The notes below the pieces were generated by a model. The model worked only from the letters and a program-made list of their open reading frames with translations, did not search any database and was not told the origin of the DNA. A stretch of 64,000 bases of DNA from positions 61,025-125,024 of the forward strand of contig JASHNU010000080.1 in NCBI GenBank assembly GCA_030041475.1, in the 5' to 3' direction. The DNA comes from Candidatus Sulfotelmatobacter sp. (lineage in GTDB: Bacteria; Acidobacteriota; Terriglobia; Terriglobales; Acidobacteriaceae). Shown here piece after piece: positions 49,495 through 58,916 of the stretch. Position 1 is the first letter of the stretch; each line of letters opens with the position of its first letter. The position numbers and the translations under genes are program-made.

Positions 49495-51375
49495 TTAAAA
49501 CTTCACCAGAATGTCGAAATCAACGAAAGACTCGTCGCGCCGTAAATCCGGGAACCACACCGTGCTTGCCTGCGCGGCACAGGCTGTCTGTGCCGCCCCT
49601 AGCGTCAGCTGCATCGACGAATTTCCGTCGTTGCACGCGTAGTATTCCGGATACCCGTTGTTTGTGTAGGGAACTCCGCCCGTGCCAGGCGGCGTAATTC
49701 CTCCGTGGCCGGTCCAATAGGGCACGCTCGCGTGCCGGTAGTCATATTCCCAGCGGAATGTAAGCCATTGCCTCGGCATGTAGTCAAACGTGATCGAGGA
49801 ATCCCACGCTTTGAATGGGTCTGAGGGATTCTCAGAGAAATAGGGAGAATTGATCGACTCCGACGGCGCGGTTTCACCATTGATGGGCGGAATCAGCACC
49901 AGATAGCGCCCCGGGTTGTTGATCTTGCCGCCCCCGATCGTGAGCGCGTACTTGTCCTTCTTGAACCAGGTACGGTCGTAGAGCATGAATCCGATGAAGC
50001 TCTGCTTGGGATTGATTCCCGCGCCAAAATAATCACCGCCGATCGATTTCGGGTCTTTGGTGTTGCCGTGGCAGCCCACGCCCTGCACATAGGATCCGTT
50101 AATCGTTGTACTCGGCCCGAATTCGCATCCCATGTCACCCGTGAAGGTGAACGCCATTTTGTCGAGCCTTCTCTCGGGATGGTCGTAGTACTTGATCTCG
50201 ATGCTGTCGTCGGTGTGGATGCGCTGCCGATTTGGCGTGTACAAGTCGTCATGTCCCAAGCCGTAATTGTTGCTGATGATGTTCATCCACGGGAATGGAG
50301 TGTACTTGATCTGTCCACCCAATCCCTTCCTGGTATTGGCTGAGCCGTACGATTGCCACCCGTTAATGATCCAAGGCTCGATCTTCAAGTGCGGATTGGG
50401 GAAAATCTGGATCCGCACCCCGTTGAAGAACCACGGCGTGTTAGACGAAACGTAGGAGGGTTGATAGGCCCAGTTATCGTAGTTGTAATAACTGAACAGG
50501 CCGATGTACGACATGAAAATGCCCGCGTCGACGTTGATGCCGTTCAGTACATTAATGTGGTAGCCTCCGTACGCCTCAGCCAGATAGCGATAGGCCGTGT
50601 CGAGATCCCACTGCCCCTTTGCCGGGCTGGGGTCATTGCGCGGCGTGGTTTCCGAATACATTCCAAACTGCGTCATCAGGCGGGCGCGGACGTTGTCGTA
50701 GTGGAAGTCGCCGCCCACGCCGAGTTGCTCCAGTTGGATTTCATTGGCGCGAAACATTTCGCTCGACCCGCCGATGGAATTGTCGACCGGTTTGTTGAAG
50801 TCGTAGTTGTATGTTATGTCGGCCCGAATCTCGGGCGTGAAGAACTTTGAGTCGAATGCCGTGTCTTTGTTGCGCGGATTGCCGTTCAGCCAAGTCCAGT
50901 CCCAGTCCGAAAAAGGCGCGATCTTTTCTTGCTTCGCAGGCTGGGCTGAGGCGGTCTGCGCCGGGGTCACGAGAGAGGCCGACATCACGGGCGCGCTCGT
51001 GGATGGCGCGATTACCGCTGTCTTAGCGATCGCAGGCATTGCATTGGACAACATTGCGGCCGGGACAGTCGGCGGCGCACTCAGGGCAGCGGCCGGACCC
51101 GCGGCTTCACGCTCTTTGAGTTGTGCCTCCAATTGCTCGATGCGTTTCTTCATTGCCTCAAGTTCGGCCAGGAGTTCCTGCGTACCCTGTTGATTGCTGG
51201 TTGTGGTTACGGCATCATTCGCGTTGCCCTCGGCGGAGGGGCCATGCGCCGCCTGCTGGGCATGAAGCGGGCGAACCACCCCGATGGCAAGTAGCGCGGC
51301 CAGCACGGCGCATTCGCCAACTTTTTTCAAGCTAGTCCTCTTCGAGAATTTGCACTCGTGCGCGTTCGAATTCAT
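49495..51375 (-). CDS. Outer-membrane beta-barrel porin, BBP2-like (long form)
   Basis: 626 residues. A signal peptide (cleavage after about residue 40, PLHAQQ) is followed by a coiled coil (QELLAELEAMKKRIEQLEAQ) for trimer or peptidoglycan contact and a Pro/Ala-rich linker. The barrel then begins FTPEIRADITYNYDFNKPVD, with many aromatic-girdle strands and the typical FRWEYDYRHASVPYW near the end; the final residues DFDILVKF form an outer-membrane C-terminal signature. It is a paralogue of the adjacent 480-residue porin. AGGAGA lies 10 bases upstream of the ATG. Confidence 0.85.
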   Translation of the reverse strand: MNSNAHECKFSKRTSLKKVGECAVLAALLAIGVVRPLHAQQAAHGPSAEGNANDAVTTTSNQQGTQELLAELEAMKKRIEQLEAQLKEREAAGPAAALSAPPTVPAAMLSNAMPAIAKTAVIAPSTSAPVMSASLVTPAQTASAQPAKQEKIAPFSDWDWTWLNGNPRNKDTAFDSKFFTPEIRADITYNYDFNKPVDNSIGGSSEMFRANEIQLEQLGVGGDFHYDNVRARLMTQFGMYSETTPRNDPSPAKGQWDLDTAYRYLAEAYGGYHINVLNGINVDAGIFMSYIGLFSYYNYDNWAYQPSYVSSNTPWFFNGVRIQIFPNPHLKIEPWIINGWQSYGSANTRKGLGGQIKYTPFPWMNIISNNYGLGHDDLYTPNRQRIHTDDSIEIKYYDHPERRLDKMAFTFTGDMGCEFGPSTTINGSYVQGVGCHGNTKDPKSIGGDYFGAGINPKQSFIGFMLYDRTWFKKDKYALTIGGGKINNPGRYLVLIPPINGETAPSESINSPYFSENPSDPFKAWDSSITFDYMPRQWLTFRWEYDYRHASVPYWTGHGGITPPGTGGVPYTNNGYPEYYACNDGNSSMQLTLGAAQTACAAQASTVWFPDLRRDESFVDFDILVKF

Positions 51376-51680
51376 GGAAATAATTTCTCCTAGTGACTTA
51401 CGTGGATGAAATGTTGCAAAGCAGACCTGCCAGGGGAGAAGATACTCTCCTGCCCTCCGTCACGAAAGGTATCGCGACCGCATCCGAAATGACAGTGCGC
51501 TGACTCACACGGCTGGCGCTACAACTCCCATCATGTCGCCGGCACACTTGTAGTGGAAGGGGTCTGAACAAGATTTGACACTGCCACCCATAAGCGCGGG
51601 ATCAGGAATTCATAAGGAATTCGCAAGGGAGTCCTGAGGTACTACGAAAGTTACAGTGAAGATCCTGGCAGGAGGAGTTC
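51376..51680. other. Intergenic region upstream of the porin gene
   Basis: 305 bases without a gene. It should hold the porin promoter. A TTTGACA-containing stretch (around 51572-51580) near GGGGTCTGAACAAGA looks like the edge of a dispersed element, but no complete repeat can be shown within the window. Confidence 0.3.
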
Positions 51681-51938
51681 TTAGCAGCCCCAGTCTGCCT
51701 CGCCGGGCTTGGCGTAGTACTTGCGCTCGGTGGAGGGTGGGACGGGCTCAGCCGCCAGTTCGAGAATCGCCAACCGCGCTGCAGCCACCAGCAGTTTGCG
51801 TTCCTGCTCGGAGGCTCGCTCCCAGGAAGACCACGTCTGCTCGGCGCCGCGGCCGTTGCAGCCATGCGCCAGAGCCTCCTGATAGTGATGGAAAACTTTC
51901 GCCAGCCGTTCCGCTGACACATCCTGAATCATCGACAT
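51681..51938 (-). CDS. Small soluble protein, unknown function
   Basis: 85 residues, mostly helical (AERLAKVFHHYQEALAHGCN, then WSSWERASEQERKLLVAAAR), with a conserved-looking tail KYYAKPGEADWGC ending in Cys. A GAAAGG Shine-Dalgarno lies about 10 bases before the ATG, and TTTACA/TAGAGT promoter-like boxes lie further upstream. The codon use matches its neighbours. No function can be assigned. Confidence 0.65.
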   Translation of the reverse strand: MSMIQDVSAERLAKVFHHYQEALAHGCNGRGAEQTWSSWERASEQERKLLVAAARLAILELAAEPVPPSTERKYYAKPGEADWGC

Positions 51939-52565
51939 AATGCCTAGCCTTTCTTCCCTTGAACAATCGTCCTACTCTCGAGCGCTTCACTCTATTGGAT
52001 ATCGAAGGCTGTAAAGATTGAGTAAAGAGTCCATAGAATGTTCATAAGCGGTTGGACACAAACGGATCATCACTGCTGAAGGTTACAAGGCAGAAACAAC
52101 AGCCCAGTCGACGGGTAAAGTTCACCGCAAATCGGAGAAAAGAGCCGGAGGATTTCGAGGTGAGTAGGGGTGGTGAGGGCGCGCGCTGACGAAATGGAGG
52201 CGCAACGGGTGCGCACGCCCAAGCCCGAAAAACCGTTCTACAAAAGGCCCTGGGACCGGAACCGTGTGACTGGGTCAACTACAGGCACGGGCTGTCTGCG
52301 AAATATCCAGCGGGCCACCGCAAACCCAATCGCCGCGTAGCACAGATGCATCATTCGCATATACACCCCCCAATCAGGATCGGCTCTGCATCCTAGGGGA
52401 GGAACTACTTGCACTATCGGCACGATAGCAACGCCTGATCAGTGGAACAAGGCACAACCGTGCCATCAAAGTGGCACGGAAGTAATACGAAGGAACTTGC
52501 AAAGGTAACCCGAGAAAGCAAAGCGACTTGCTGGCGTCACCGGGGTCGACAAACTCAAACAATCC
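51939..52565. other. Long intergenic region without recognised features
   Basis: 627 bases. Apart from a likely promoter for the small gene at 51938, no coding frame with plausible start and composition, no RNA gene and no repeat was recognised. Short frames on both strands are basic or Ser-rich and look random. Confidence 0.4.
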
Positions 52566-53093
52566 TCAAAGGTCAAGGAAACGGGCCCTGGTGCCCGGAC
52601 TGGGGGCAGGACAAGTGTCATAACGGCCGAAAATCCGGTAGCGGTTCCGGGCGACCAGGCGGTAGATCCAGTCTCGCATGGGGCGCGGCAGGGCCGCGAA
52701 GACGCGCCCGGCGAAGCGCCAGAAGCCGCCGAGTGCGTGGAGAACGAAGTTGACGGCTTCAGATCGGGAGAGCAGGGATTCTGCCTCCGCGGCTTCGGCC
52801 TTTGGATCGTCGCTTTGGAGGCTGGAGGCGTTGTTCAGGACGGAATGAGTCGGGACAGCATGGGTCGGGAAAGCATGGTTCAGCACAGGATGGTTCTGCA
52901 CGGTATGGTTCAGCACGACATAAAAGGTATCGAGAGCGGCGGGATTTACGCCGTGGCCGGCGAGAATTTTCGCGGCGAAATGGCTCTGCAGGGCAGCGAA
53001 GCGAAAGACCTCATCCCGATCGTGCCGAAGGATGAACTGCACAAGCCCGTTGCAGAGTCCGCAGACGCCGTCGTAAAGAAGGATGGGGTACAT
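52566..53093 (-). CDS. DCC-motif thiol-disulfide oxidoreductase-like protein (DUF393)
   Basis: 175 residues from ATG 53093. The N-terminus LLYDGVCGLCNGLVQFIL has the DGxCxxC motif that names the family, related to thioredoxin folds. The C-terminus FVLHALGGFWRFAGRV then LVARNRYRIFGRY is typical. Between them is an unusual insertion of about 30 residues made of NHxV-like 5-residue repeats (LNHTVQNHPVLNHAFPTHAV), encoded by a 15-bp minisatellite. The frame upstream to 53180 lies partly in the intergenic region and lacks family similarity. Substrate unknown. Confidence 0.88.
   Translation of the reverse strand: MYPILLYDGVCGLCNGLVQFILRHDRDEVFRFAALQSHFAAKILAGHGVNPAALDTFYVVLNHTVQNHPVLNHAFPTHAVPTHSVLNNASSLQSDDPKAEAAEAESLLSRSEAVNFVLHALGGFWRFAGRVFAALPRPMRDWIYRLVARNRYRIFGRYDTCPAPSPGTRARFLDL
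52830..52919 (-). repeat. 15-bp minisatellite inside the DCC-motif gene
   Basis: Six in-frame 15-bp units, on the plus strand starting at 52830, 52845, 52860, 52875, 52890 and 52905. Examples are ATGGTTCAGCACAGG, ATGGTTCTGCACGGT and ATGGTTCAGCACGAC. The unit length is a multiple of three, so copy number changes keep the frame. Confidence 0.85.
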
Positions 53094-53106
53094 TCTCCTA
53101 CTTTGA

Positions 53107-54891
53107 TTACAACCAGGAATCGCTTGATCCGAGGCGCAGCAGTTCGCTGCGCAGCCGCGGAAGGCGCTGGGTAAGCCCAAGGTATTGCATTTCGTTGGCG
53201 CCGGATTGGGACTGGATGATCTCGATCAGTCCTGTCTTTTCTTCGGGCGACCAGCGCGCGAGATCCGAGATCAGCGCCAGAATCAATGACCAGTTTTCGA
53301 GCGACCGGCGTTGCGATGGAGTCCATCTTGCGGGATTGAGGCCGAGCGCACGAGTAACCTGCAGGACCGACGCCTGGCGGATACGGCGAGCATTCCCCCC
53401 GAACTCGCGGGCCATGCAGCGGTTCACGCGCAGGCCCAGGTTGCGGGTGGAAAAGGTATCCCAAGGACCGATCTGATCAGTTTTCGCGCCTCTTCCCAGT
53501 TCATAAAACACGTGCGCTTCTGCCAGGCACTTCAGCATTCTTCTCGGCGTGCGGTATTGCGGATCAGCTGCGATCTTCTGCTCTTCCTTTCTTGCCAGTT
53601 TCTCCAGGTCGGCGCGGCCTGAGCGGAATCCAAGCTTGCGATAGAACCAGAAAGCGCCGGAATCGAGTGCTTCGTCGTTGTTCTGGCCGATCTGATACGG
53701 ATACACGGAAATCGTGGTCGCACCGGTAAAGGCGTGCAGGCAGCGCAAAGCCTGCGCATAGATCCACGCCGTCTCGCCCTGACGGTATGTGTAGAAAGTG
53801 TTGAAGCCAACCTCGATCCATTCGCAAACGCCGATGGCTTCGATGTAGTTGATCGGGACTCCGTTCTTCAGCGTGAATCCAGCGACGTAGGCGCGCAGCG
53901 GCAGACGCCGCTCGGGCGGCAGGTTCCAGAGATGAATAACGACACCCCGGCCCTCGGAGTCAGCACCAAGGTCGGCGCGCACCACCGAGCGGGGATCGCC
54001 GAGCGTGGTGCCATAGAGTTCGCGGTAGCGGACCAGCATGACTTCGCGGATGGTCTGCATCGCGGCCTCGCCCTCGCTCGTTGAAAGTTTTTTCAGTTGC
54101 GGTGCGGGCTTCGCGAGTTCCTTTGCCAGGGAGACTTGGCTGCGCATGATCAGCGGCCCGGTGTGGAAATAGAACCGGCGAGGGTGGCTCCAGTTGCGCG
54201 TGCGCGAGAGTTTCAGATTCTGAAGGTGCCACCGGACCGGGATGCGCAAGGAATCGTAGATCTCGGCAGGTTCGCGAGGCGTAACGGGAAGTCTCTCGAA
54301 CTGGCTAATAAGAAATTCGAGGTCGCGCTCCCGGCCGCGCGCAGCGTCGAGCCAGCGCCGCCAAGGAATATTGGCTTCCACGTCGGCATCCTCGGCGAGC
54401 AAGGGAATAAAACGCGGCCAGGTCGTTCCCATCGAATGCTCGGCCTGGTAGTCCTCGGCGTAATCGTCCCACGCGATCTCGAGGTTGCGCGGGATGCGGT
54501 GCACGACCCAGCGTGCAGCCTCAAAGTTCAACGTGTCTTGCATAGTCGTGCCGGCGACGCCCGAGGTGTCGAAGTCATCGAAAACGGACATGTCGGCGCC
54601 GCGAGCGCGAATTTTCTCGATGCGATCGGGAAATGTGTTCAGCAGTTTTTCGACCTTCGGAACCAGCGACGCGGAGTGGGGAAACGCGCGCAGAAACAGC
54701 AGGCATTCGTGGAAGCGCAGGAGAGATTTCGCATCGGTGAACTTGTGGCGGGAAAGTTGCTCGAGCAGCATCTTCGTTTCTCTGGTTGCTCCCGGACCGA
54801 AGCGGCTCTTGGCCGCTTCGAGACTGCCGAGGAGCGCGTCGAGGGTTTTGGGCATGGAAGGTTGCACTGGCGGCTGTTTAGTGTACCGCAT
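53107..54891 (-). CDS. Large conserved-looking protein of unknown function
   Basis: 594 residues, or 582 if translation starts at ATG 54855 (MPKTLDALLGSLEAAKSRF). The N-terminal half is helical (LLRFHECLLFLRAFPHSASL, then IEKIRARGADMSVFDDFDTS). The C-terminal half contains an acyltransferase-like stretch (YVAGFTLKNGVPINYIEAIG, GFNTFYTYRQGETAWIYAQA and GAFWFYRKLGFRSG). The last of these resembles the end of GNAT folds, where YxKLGF is common. No signal peptide. It is 13 bp upstream of the DCC-motif gene on the same strand. The family is not recognised with confidence; a GNAT-like transferase is a guess. Confidence 0.75.
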   Translation of the reverse strand: MRYTKQPPVQPSMPKTLDALLGSLEAAKSRFGPGATRETKMLLEQLSRHKFTDAKSLLRFHECLLFLRAFPHSASLVPKVEKLLNTFPDRIEKIRARGADMSVFDDFDTSGVAGTTMQDTLNFEAARWVVHRIPRNLEIAWDDYAEDYQAEHSMGTTWPRFIPLLAEDADVEANIPWRRWLDAARGRERDLEFLISQFERLPVTPREPAEIYDSLRIPVRWHLQNLKLSRTRNWSHPRRFYFHTGPLIMRSQVSLAKELAKPAPQLKKLSTSEGEAAMQTIREVMLVRYRELYGTTLGDPRSVVRADLGADSEGRGVVIHLWNLPPERRLPLRAYVAGFTLKNGVPINYIEAIGVCEWIEVGFNTFYTYRQGETAWIYAQALRCLHAFTGATTISVYPYQIGQNNDEALDSGAFWFYRKLGFRSGRADLEKLARKEEQKIAADPQYRTPRRMLKCLAEAHVFYELGRGAKTDQIGPWDTFSTRNLGLRVNRCMAREFGGNARRIRQASVLQVTRALGLNPARWTPSQRRSLENWSLILALISDLARWSPEEKTGLIEIIQSQSGANEMQYLGLTQRLPRLRSELLRLGSSDSWL

Positions 54892-55005
54892 GGAGGGGGA
54901 CCGGGGAGAAAACTAAAAGCTAGCCTTGCCGGGTCAATTTCCGCGAGAAAACTGTTAGGTGGGATGAAGCATGGAAAGCGATCAAGTCCTAATTTTTTTC
55001 AACTG

Positions 55006-55779
55006 CTAGTTGCGAAGGGCCGCGGAAGCCGAAACGGTCGGCGACTCAGGAGCACTGTTGATCCGGTAGTCTTTGTATTCGATGGTCAGTGTCGCACGCC
55101 CGCCCAGCCGGATGTAACTGACAGACTGGTTGCGCGCGGGCAGCCAGAACCCCTGCACTCTTACGTACTCGTGGTGGATTTCGCTCTTCTTGGTCCAAAA
55201 GGAAGGATTCTGCTCCGGCTCGGCCTCGATGCGAGTGATGGCGAAGTCGCTTGCGTCGACCCAGATTTTACCGCGGTAGACGAACTTGCTCTTTGATTTG
55301 GGAATAACCTGCAAGACGTACTGGCCTCCGCCCGACTCCTCGTATCCCGCCAGGGCAAATTCATAGTTGTCGCGGTTCACCAGACTGCGATCACGCATTT
55401 CCGGCGCTGCAGCCTCTTTCTCGCTTTCAAGCAATTTCCTGAATACACGATCGAGAATCAGTTTCGAACCGCTCTGCGACATCACTTGGAAATCTTTTGT
55501 GGAGGGACTGGAATAGACGGCGCGCACCGTCATTTCGGCCTCGCGGTCACCCGGGAAACCACGATAAGCGAGGTGATAAACGCGAGTGGCCTCTGCCGAA
55601 TGCAAAGCTTCCGCGCGTTCTGCGTTTCTGCGCACGAGATTATCGACGACCTGATCAACCGTGAGGGGCGCGGCCGAAAGTGACGCCGCCGACAGATCGG
55701 ACACTGCGGCAGACTGCGCCGGATGTGCCGCCAAAACTGCCACAAGCACCAAGCAAGTCAAGATCTGAGCCTTCGGCAT
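55006..55779 (-). CDS. Exported LolA-like / outer-membrane lipoprotein-sorting-type protein
   Basis: 257 residues. ATG 55779 has GAGGAGG eight bases upstream and begins a signal peptide (residues 1-24, QILTCLVLVAVLAAHPAQSA). The mature part (VDQVVDNLVRRNAERAEALH, TVRAVYSSPSTKDFQVMSQS, GKIWVDASDFAITRIEAEPE) follows the half-barrel LolA/LolB-like pattern of proteins that carry lipids through the periplasm. It lies 22 bp downstream of a GT4 glycosyltransferase gene and may be its operon partner, suggesting glycolipid handling; this is inference. Confidence 0.78.
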   Translation of the reverse strand: MPKAQILTCLVLVAVLAAHPAQSAAVSDLSAASLSAAPLTVDQVVDNLVRRNAERAEALHSAEATRVYHLAYRGFPGDREAEMTVRAVYSSPSTKDFQVMSQSGSKLILDRVFRKLLESEKEAAAPEMRDRSLVNRDNYEFALAGYEESGGGQYVLQVIPKSKSKFVYRGKIWVDASDFAITRIEAEPEQNPSFWTKKSEIHHEYVRVQGFWLPARNQSVSYIRLGGRATLTIEYKDYRINSAPESPTVSASAALRN

Positions 55780-55801
55780 TCGTTTCGTCCTCCTCGGTCC
55801 G

Positions 55802-57028
55802 CTAGGTTTTCGCGATGGCACTGGCTCTCAGCTTTATATTTAGCCCTACAGATGTTGCAGGCCGAAGAGCCACCTCGTAGGCGCGATAGACAGCAGCGAA
55901 CACCGCGTCCCAGGAAGCGCCTTCTGCCTGCTTTCGCGCCTCGACGCGCATGACGCGCAACGCGTCTGGCGATTGTTGCAAGCGGTGAACGCAGTCCACA
56001 AACTCTTCGTTGCTGGCGCAGACGTATCCTGTCACGCCGGACTTCACCATGAACTGCGGGCCACCTTGGTCGGTTACCAGTGCTGGCACACCCGAGGCCA
56101 TCGCCTCCAACACCACATTCCCAAACGTGTCGGTCTTTGAAGGAAAGAGAAACACGTCCATGTTGGCGTAGGCCCGAGCCAGATCTTCGCCGTAAAGCAC
56201 TCCAGGGAGATCTGCATTGGCAAGATTGGCGCGCAAGTAATCTTCGCTGGCGCCTTGACCGACAATGAGAAAACGATAGCCGGTGATGCCGGCAGCCCGG
56301 AGACCGCGCTCAATTTCAACCAGTGACTCGACGTTCTTTTCGACGGTGATCCTGCCAACGTAACCGATCGTAAAGACTTCGTCGCGCTGGTCGCGGCGAC
56401 GCGGGTGAAACTGTTCAGTATCCACGCCCCGCGACATCAGGAAGCAGGGTTTGCCTGTCGATTTTTCCAGCAGCTCGATCAGTTCGCGATTGGGCGCCAT
56501 CAGGACACGGGGAATCTTGTAGAAGCGGCTGGTGGCCAGGAAGCTCCATTCGCGAATGCGCCCACCGAGCCGGGAGCGCCAACTTTGAGGCAGAAAGAAC
56601 ATCAGCGGCAACGCGCGCCGCTCGGCATATTCATGCAAATTGGTGTGCCACGACGCCACCAGCGGGATCTTCATGCGGTGCGCCAACAACGCGCCCAGAA
56701 TGCCGACATCGCTGGGACCGGTGATGTGCAACACATCCGGCTTGAACTCGCGAACCATCTCTTCGGTTCGGGAAAGATGCCGCAGGAACGCCAGGTCGAA
56801 CTCATGCTTGCGGTCGAGCGCGAATCCGATTGGGCTGCGCGGCAATTCAACGCGCGTAATGGTTCCATCCTGAATCACTTGCTCCCGTTCATAACCGCCG
56901 TGCAGAATCAGAAAGGGAATCTGCTGACGCCGGGCATAGGCTTCGAAGTGCCGCGCGGTGTTTGCCACGCCATCCACTTCGAGATAAGCATCGGTGAAAT
57001 ACGCGACGCGACACGGATGTTTGCTCAT
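55802..57028 (-). CDS. Glycosyltransferase family 4
   Basis: 408 residues with a GT-B fold. The N-terminus VAYFTDAYLEVDGVANTARH is the acceptor-side motif of alpha-mannosyl/glucosyl transferases such as PimB or MgtA. HITGPSDVGILGALLAHRMK and SWHTNLHEY are typical. The donor domain has YVGRITVEKNVESLV and the E-x7-E motif in FPSKTDTFGNVVLEAMASGV. ATG 57028 is chosen because it overlaps the preceding stop (ATGA) and follows GGGGG; the upstream frame is not family-like. The acceptor is probably a lipid. It is translationally coupled to the PHP-domain gene. Confidence 0.92.
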   Translation of the reverse strand: MSKHPCRVAYFTDAYLEVDGVANTARHFEAYARRQQIPFLILHGGYEREQVIQDGTITRVELPRSPIGFALDRKHEFDLAFLRHLSRTEEMVREFKPDVLHITGPSDVGILGALLAHRMKIPLVASWHTNLHEYAERRALPLMFFLPQSWRSRLGGRIREWSFLATSRFYKIPRVLMAPNRELIELLEKSTGKPCFLMSRGVDTEQFHPRRRDQRDEVFTIGYVGRITVEKNVESLVEIERGLRAAGITGYRFLIVGQGASEDYLRANLANADLPGVLYGEDLARAYANMDVFLFPSKTDTFGNVVLEAMASGVPALVTDQGGPQFMVKSGVTGYVCASNEEFVDCVHRLQQSPDALRVMRVEARKQAEGASWDAVFAAVYRAYEVALRPATSVGLNIKLRASAIAKT

Positions 57029-58197
57029 ACGGAGACCCCCTGTCCGGCGTCGAGATTGACTTTTGCCAGCTGCCCTCCTCGGCTGAACGCGAACCGCAGG
57101 GCGCTGCGAACCGGCTCGGTCTCGCCCAGTCGCACGATGTTCAAAATTCTGGTCATGAACGGGGGAGGAAAATCCCACAGCATGCTGGCCGGCCGGGGCA
57201 CACCCTGCAAATCGGGATGGTAGACGCGCTCGTCCCAGTGCCGCGCTCCGACGGAATGGTCAGGGTAGTAACGAATCACGTCAAGCACGGTGTGGTAGAC
57301 GCGCAGCGCGGCGCAATCGGCATATTGCGGCATCGCCAGCACGTGGCTGTGGCCGTCCTTAACCTCTGTCACAAACTCCGAAAAACTGTTGACATTAGTC
57401 AGGTTCAGCAAGGCGCTCGGTTCGCACCCGTGACGATCGCCCCCGGCAATAAAGGGCCGGCGGTAAGCCTGCGCTAACTCGATCACTTCGCGATTTTCCT
57501 GCCAACTGCGAAGTCCGCCCAGTTCAAAGCCGTGAAAAAATTGATTCACGGCGGAAAGCAACTCACGCACCGCACTGCGGTGTTGCAGCTTGCCGATGTG
57601 CGGCAAATCCCAAAGCGGATGGTTGAAAACCACCAAGGCCTGAGGAATCTTCCCCACAGCGGCCAGCAGGTCGCGTAGTTCCTGCGGATTCGGACGCGCG
57701 GTGTATGCCGTCATTCGCTCGACCCACGCTGACGCTTCGGCGGTGGGCAGGTTGTGGATGCCCAGGTGAAAAATAGTGCCGGCGAACGGCACTGACCACT
57801 CCAGTGACACCGGGATACGCCGCGCCTCCGGCACTACGCGCAGCAGAAGCGGCGCCTGAATCGTGTCGTGATCCGTAAGTGAGATCAGGCTCTGCATGCC
57901 GAGGTTATCTTCGATTTGCTTGCGCTCTACGGTGAAGGCCTCGAGCGGCGGCAAAGGTGGCGTCCAATAGGCCTTCCAGAGGTTGGGCTTAATCGCGGAA
58001 GCCCTCATCGCTCGGCGGTCCAGATATGGCAGTGTGCAGCGAAGCGCAGGGTGCTTCTTCATGAACTCACCAATGAAGTAGAGACTCTCCTTGGAGCGGT
58101 TGGTGTGTCCGTGAAGCGAAACGGCGGTCTTGAACTGGCGGGTAACATCGCGGTCTTGCCAAAGACACGTGAACTGGTTGCCCACTTTGCTCTCCAT
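57025..58197 (-). CDS. PHP-domain-like metal-dependent hydrolase
   Basis: 390 residues from ATG 58197. Four PHP-type histidine motifs are ordered: VSLHGHTNRS (near residue 28), LTDHDTI, FNHPLWD and GGDRHGCEP. These supply a multi-metal site for phosphoester hydrolysis. An insertion of about 70 residues between the first and second motifs is unusual. It is the first gene of a coupled set with GT4 and a LolA-like protein, so it may remove a phosphate from a sugar or lipid carrier. The frame is open to 58242, but no Shine-Dalgarno supports either start. Confidence 0.75.
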   Translation of the reverse strand: MESKVGNQFTCLWQDRDVTRQFKTAVSLHGHTNRSKESLYFIGEFMKKHPALRCTLPYLDRRAMRASAIKPNLWKAYWTPPLPPLEAFTVERKQIEDNLGMQSLISLTDHDTIQAPLLLRVVPEARRIPVSLEWSVPFAGTIFHLGIHNLPTAEASAWVERMTAYTARPNPQELRDLLAAVGKIPQALVVFNHPLWDLPHIGKLQHRSAVRELLSAVNQFFHGFELGGLRSWQENREVIELAQAYRRPFIAGGDRHGCEPSALLNLTNVNSFSEFVTEVKDGHSHVLAMPQYADCAALRVYHTVLDVIRYYPDHSVGARHWDERVYHPDLQGVPRPASMLWDFPPPFMTRILNIVRLGETEPVRSALRFAFSRGGQLAKVNLDAGQGVSV

Positions 58198-58409
58198 GAA
58201 TGGGAGATTTGCTGGCTTTGGGTAGGAGTCTGCCAACCGCACGTAAAAGCATGATTACGTTTGAAACATTTTTTGATGAATTTGTTTATTACCTTGGTCA
58301 CGGCGAACGATTCACATCGCATTTACATTTGCAGAAAAACTGCAGGCTATACTGTGCGCACGTAGCTGGGGATCTGTTCAGGCTTCTGGCAGGGACGCCT
58401 GTCTGGGCG

Positions 58410-58916
58410 ATGTCAACGCCCGCCGAGGTTGTTTACTTGCTCTGGAATTGGAAATCGGCGATTTTGAGCATCATGCTGCGCGTGCCCGTGTTCGCAGTGG
58501 CAGCGGCGCGCCATGGCCTGGAAGCGATGGCCTTAGCCACTTTCGCCGAGGCTGTCGTCTGCGGATTCAACGCGGGGTGCTATGCCGCTGTCGTTCAGAT
58601 CGTCCGCAACCGCAAACCAGTCTGGCTCACAGCAATGATTATCGCAGTTGGCCTGCCGACCGTGGGTCAGGTCATTGAGTACAAGGTGCATGCCTGGCGG
58701 GGAACACCCCACGCCGAGGTCGCCGTCATCGTTTCGACCGTACTTGCCGCCATCGCATCGCTGTTCAACTGGTATGCCATGAAGCGAGGCGCGCTGCTTG
58801 TCGGAGGGGAAAGCAGTTCGTTTGGCAACGATCTCCGCCAGTTTCCTCTGCTTCTGGCTCACTTCTTCTGGCTGGGCCCGCGCTGGGTCCTGCAGCGCGT
58901 GGGATGGATTGAGTAG
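58410..58916 (+). CDS. Small integral membrane protein, unknown function
   Basis: 168 residues from ATG 58410 with about four hydrophobic helices (AILSIMLRVPVFAVAAA, AMALATFAEAVVCGFNAGCY, AMIIAVGLPTVGQVIEY, VIVSTVLAAIASLFNWYAM). The frame opens at 58200, but that part is AT-rich and not protein-like; TATACT near 58355 fits a promoter before 58410. It is divergent from the PHP gene. Function unknown. Confidence 0.7.
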   Translation: MSTPAEVVYLLWNWKSAILSIMLRVPVFAVAAARHGLEAMALATFAEAVVCGFNAGCYAAVVQIVRNRKPVWLTAMIIAVGLPTVGQVIEYKVHAWRGTPHAEVAVIVSTVLAAIASLFNWYAMKRGALLVGGESSSFGNDLRQFPLLLAHFFWLGPRWVLQRVGWIE

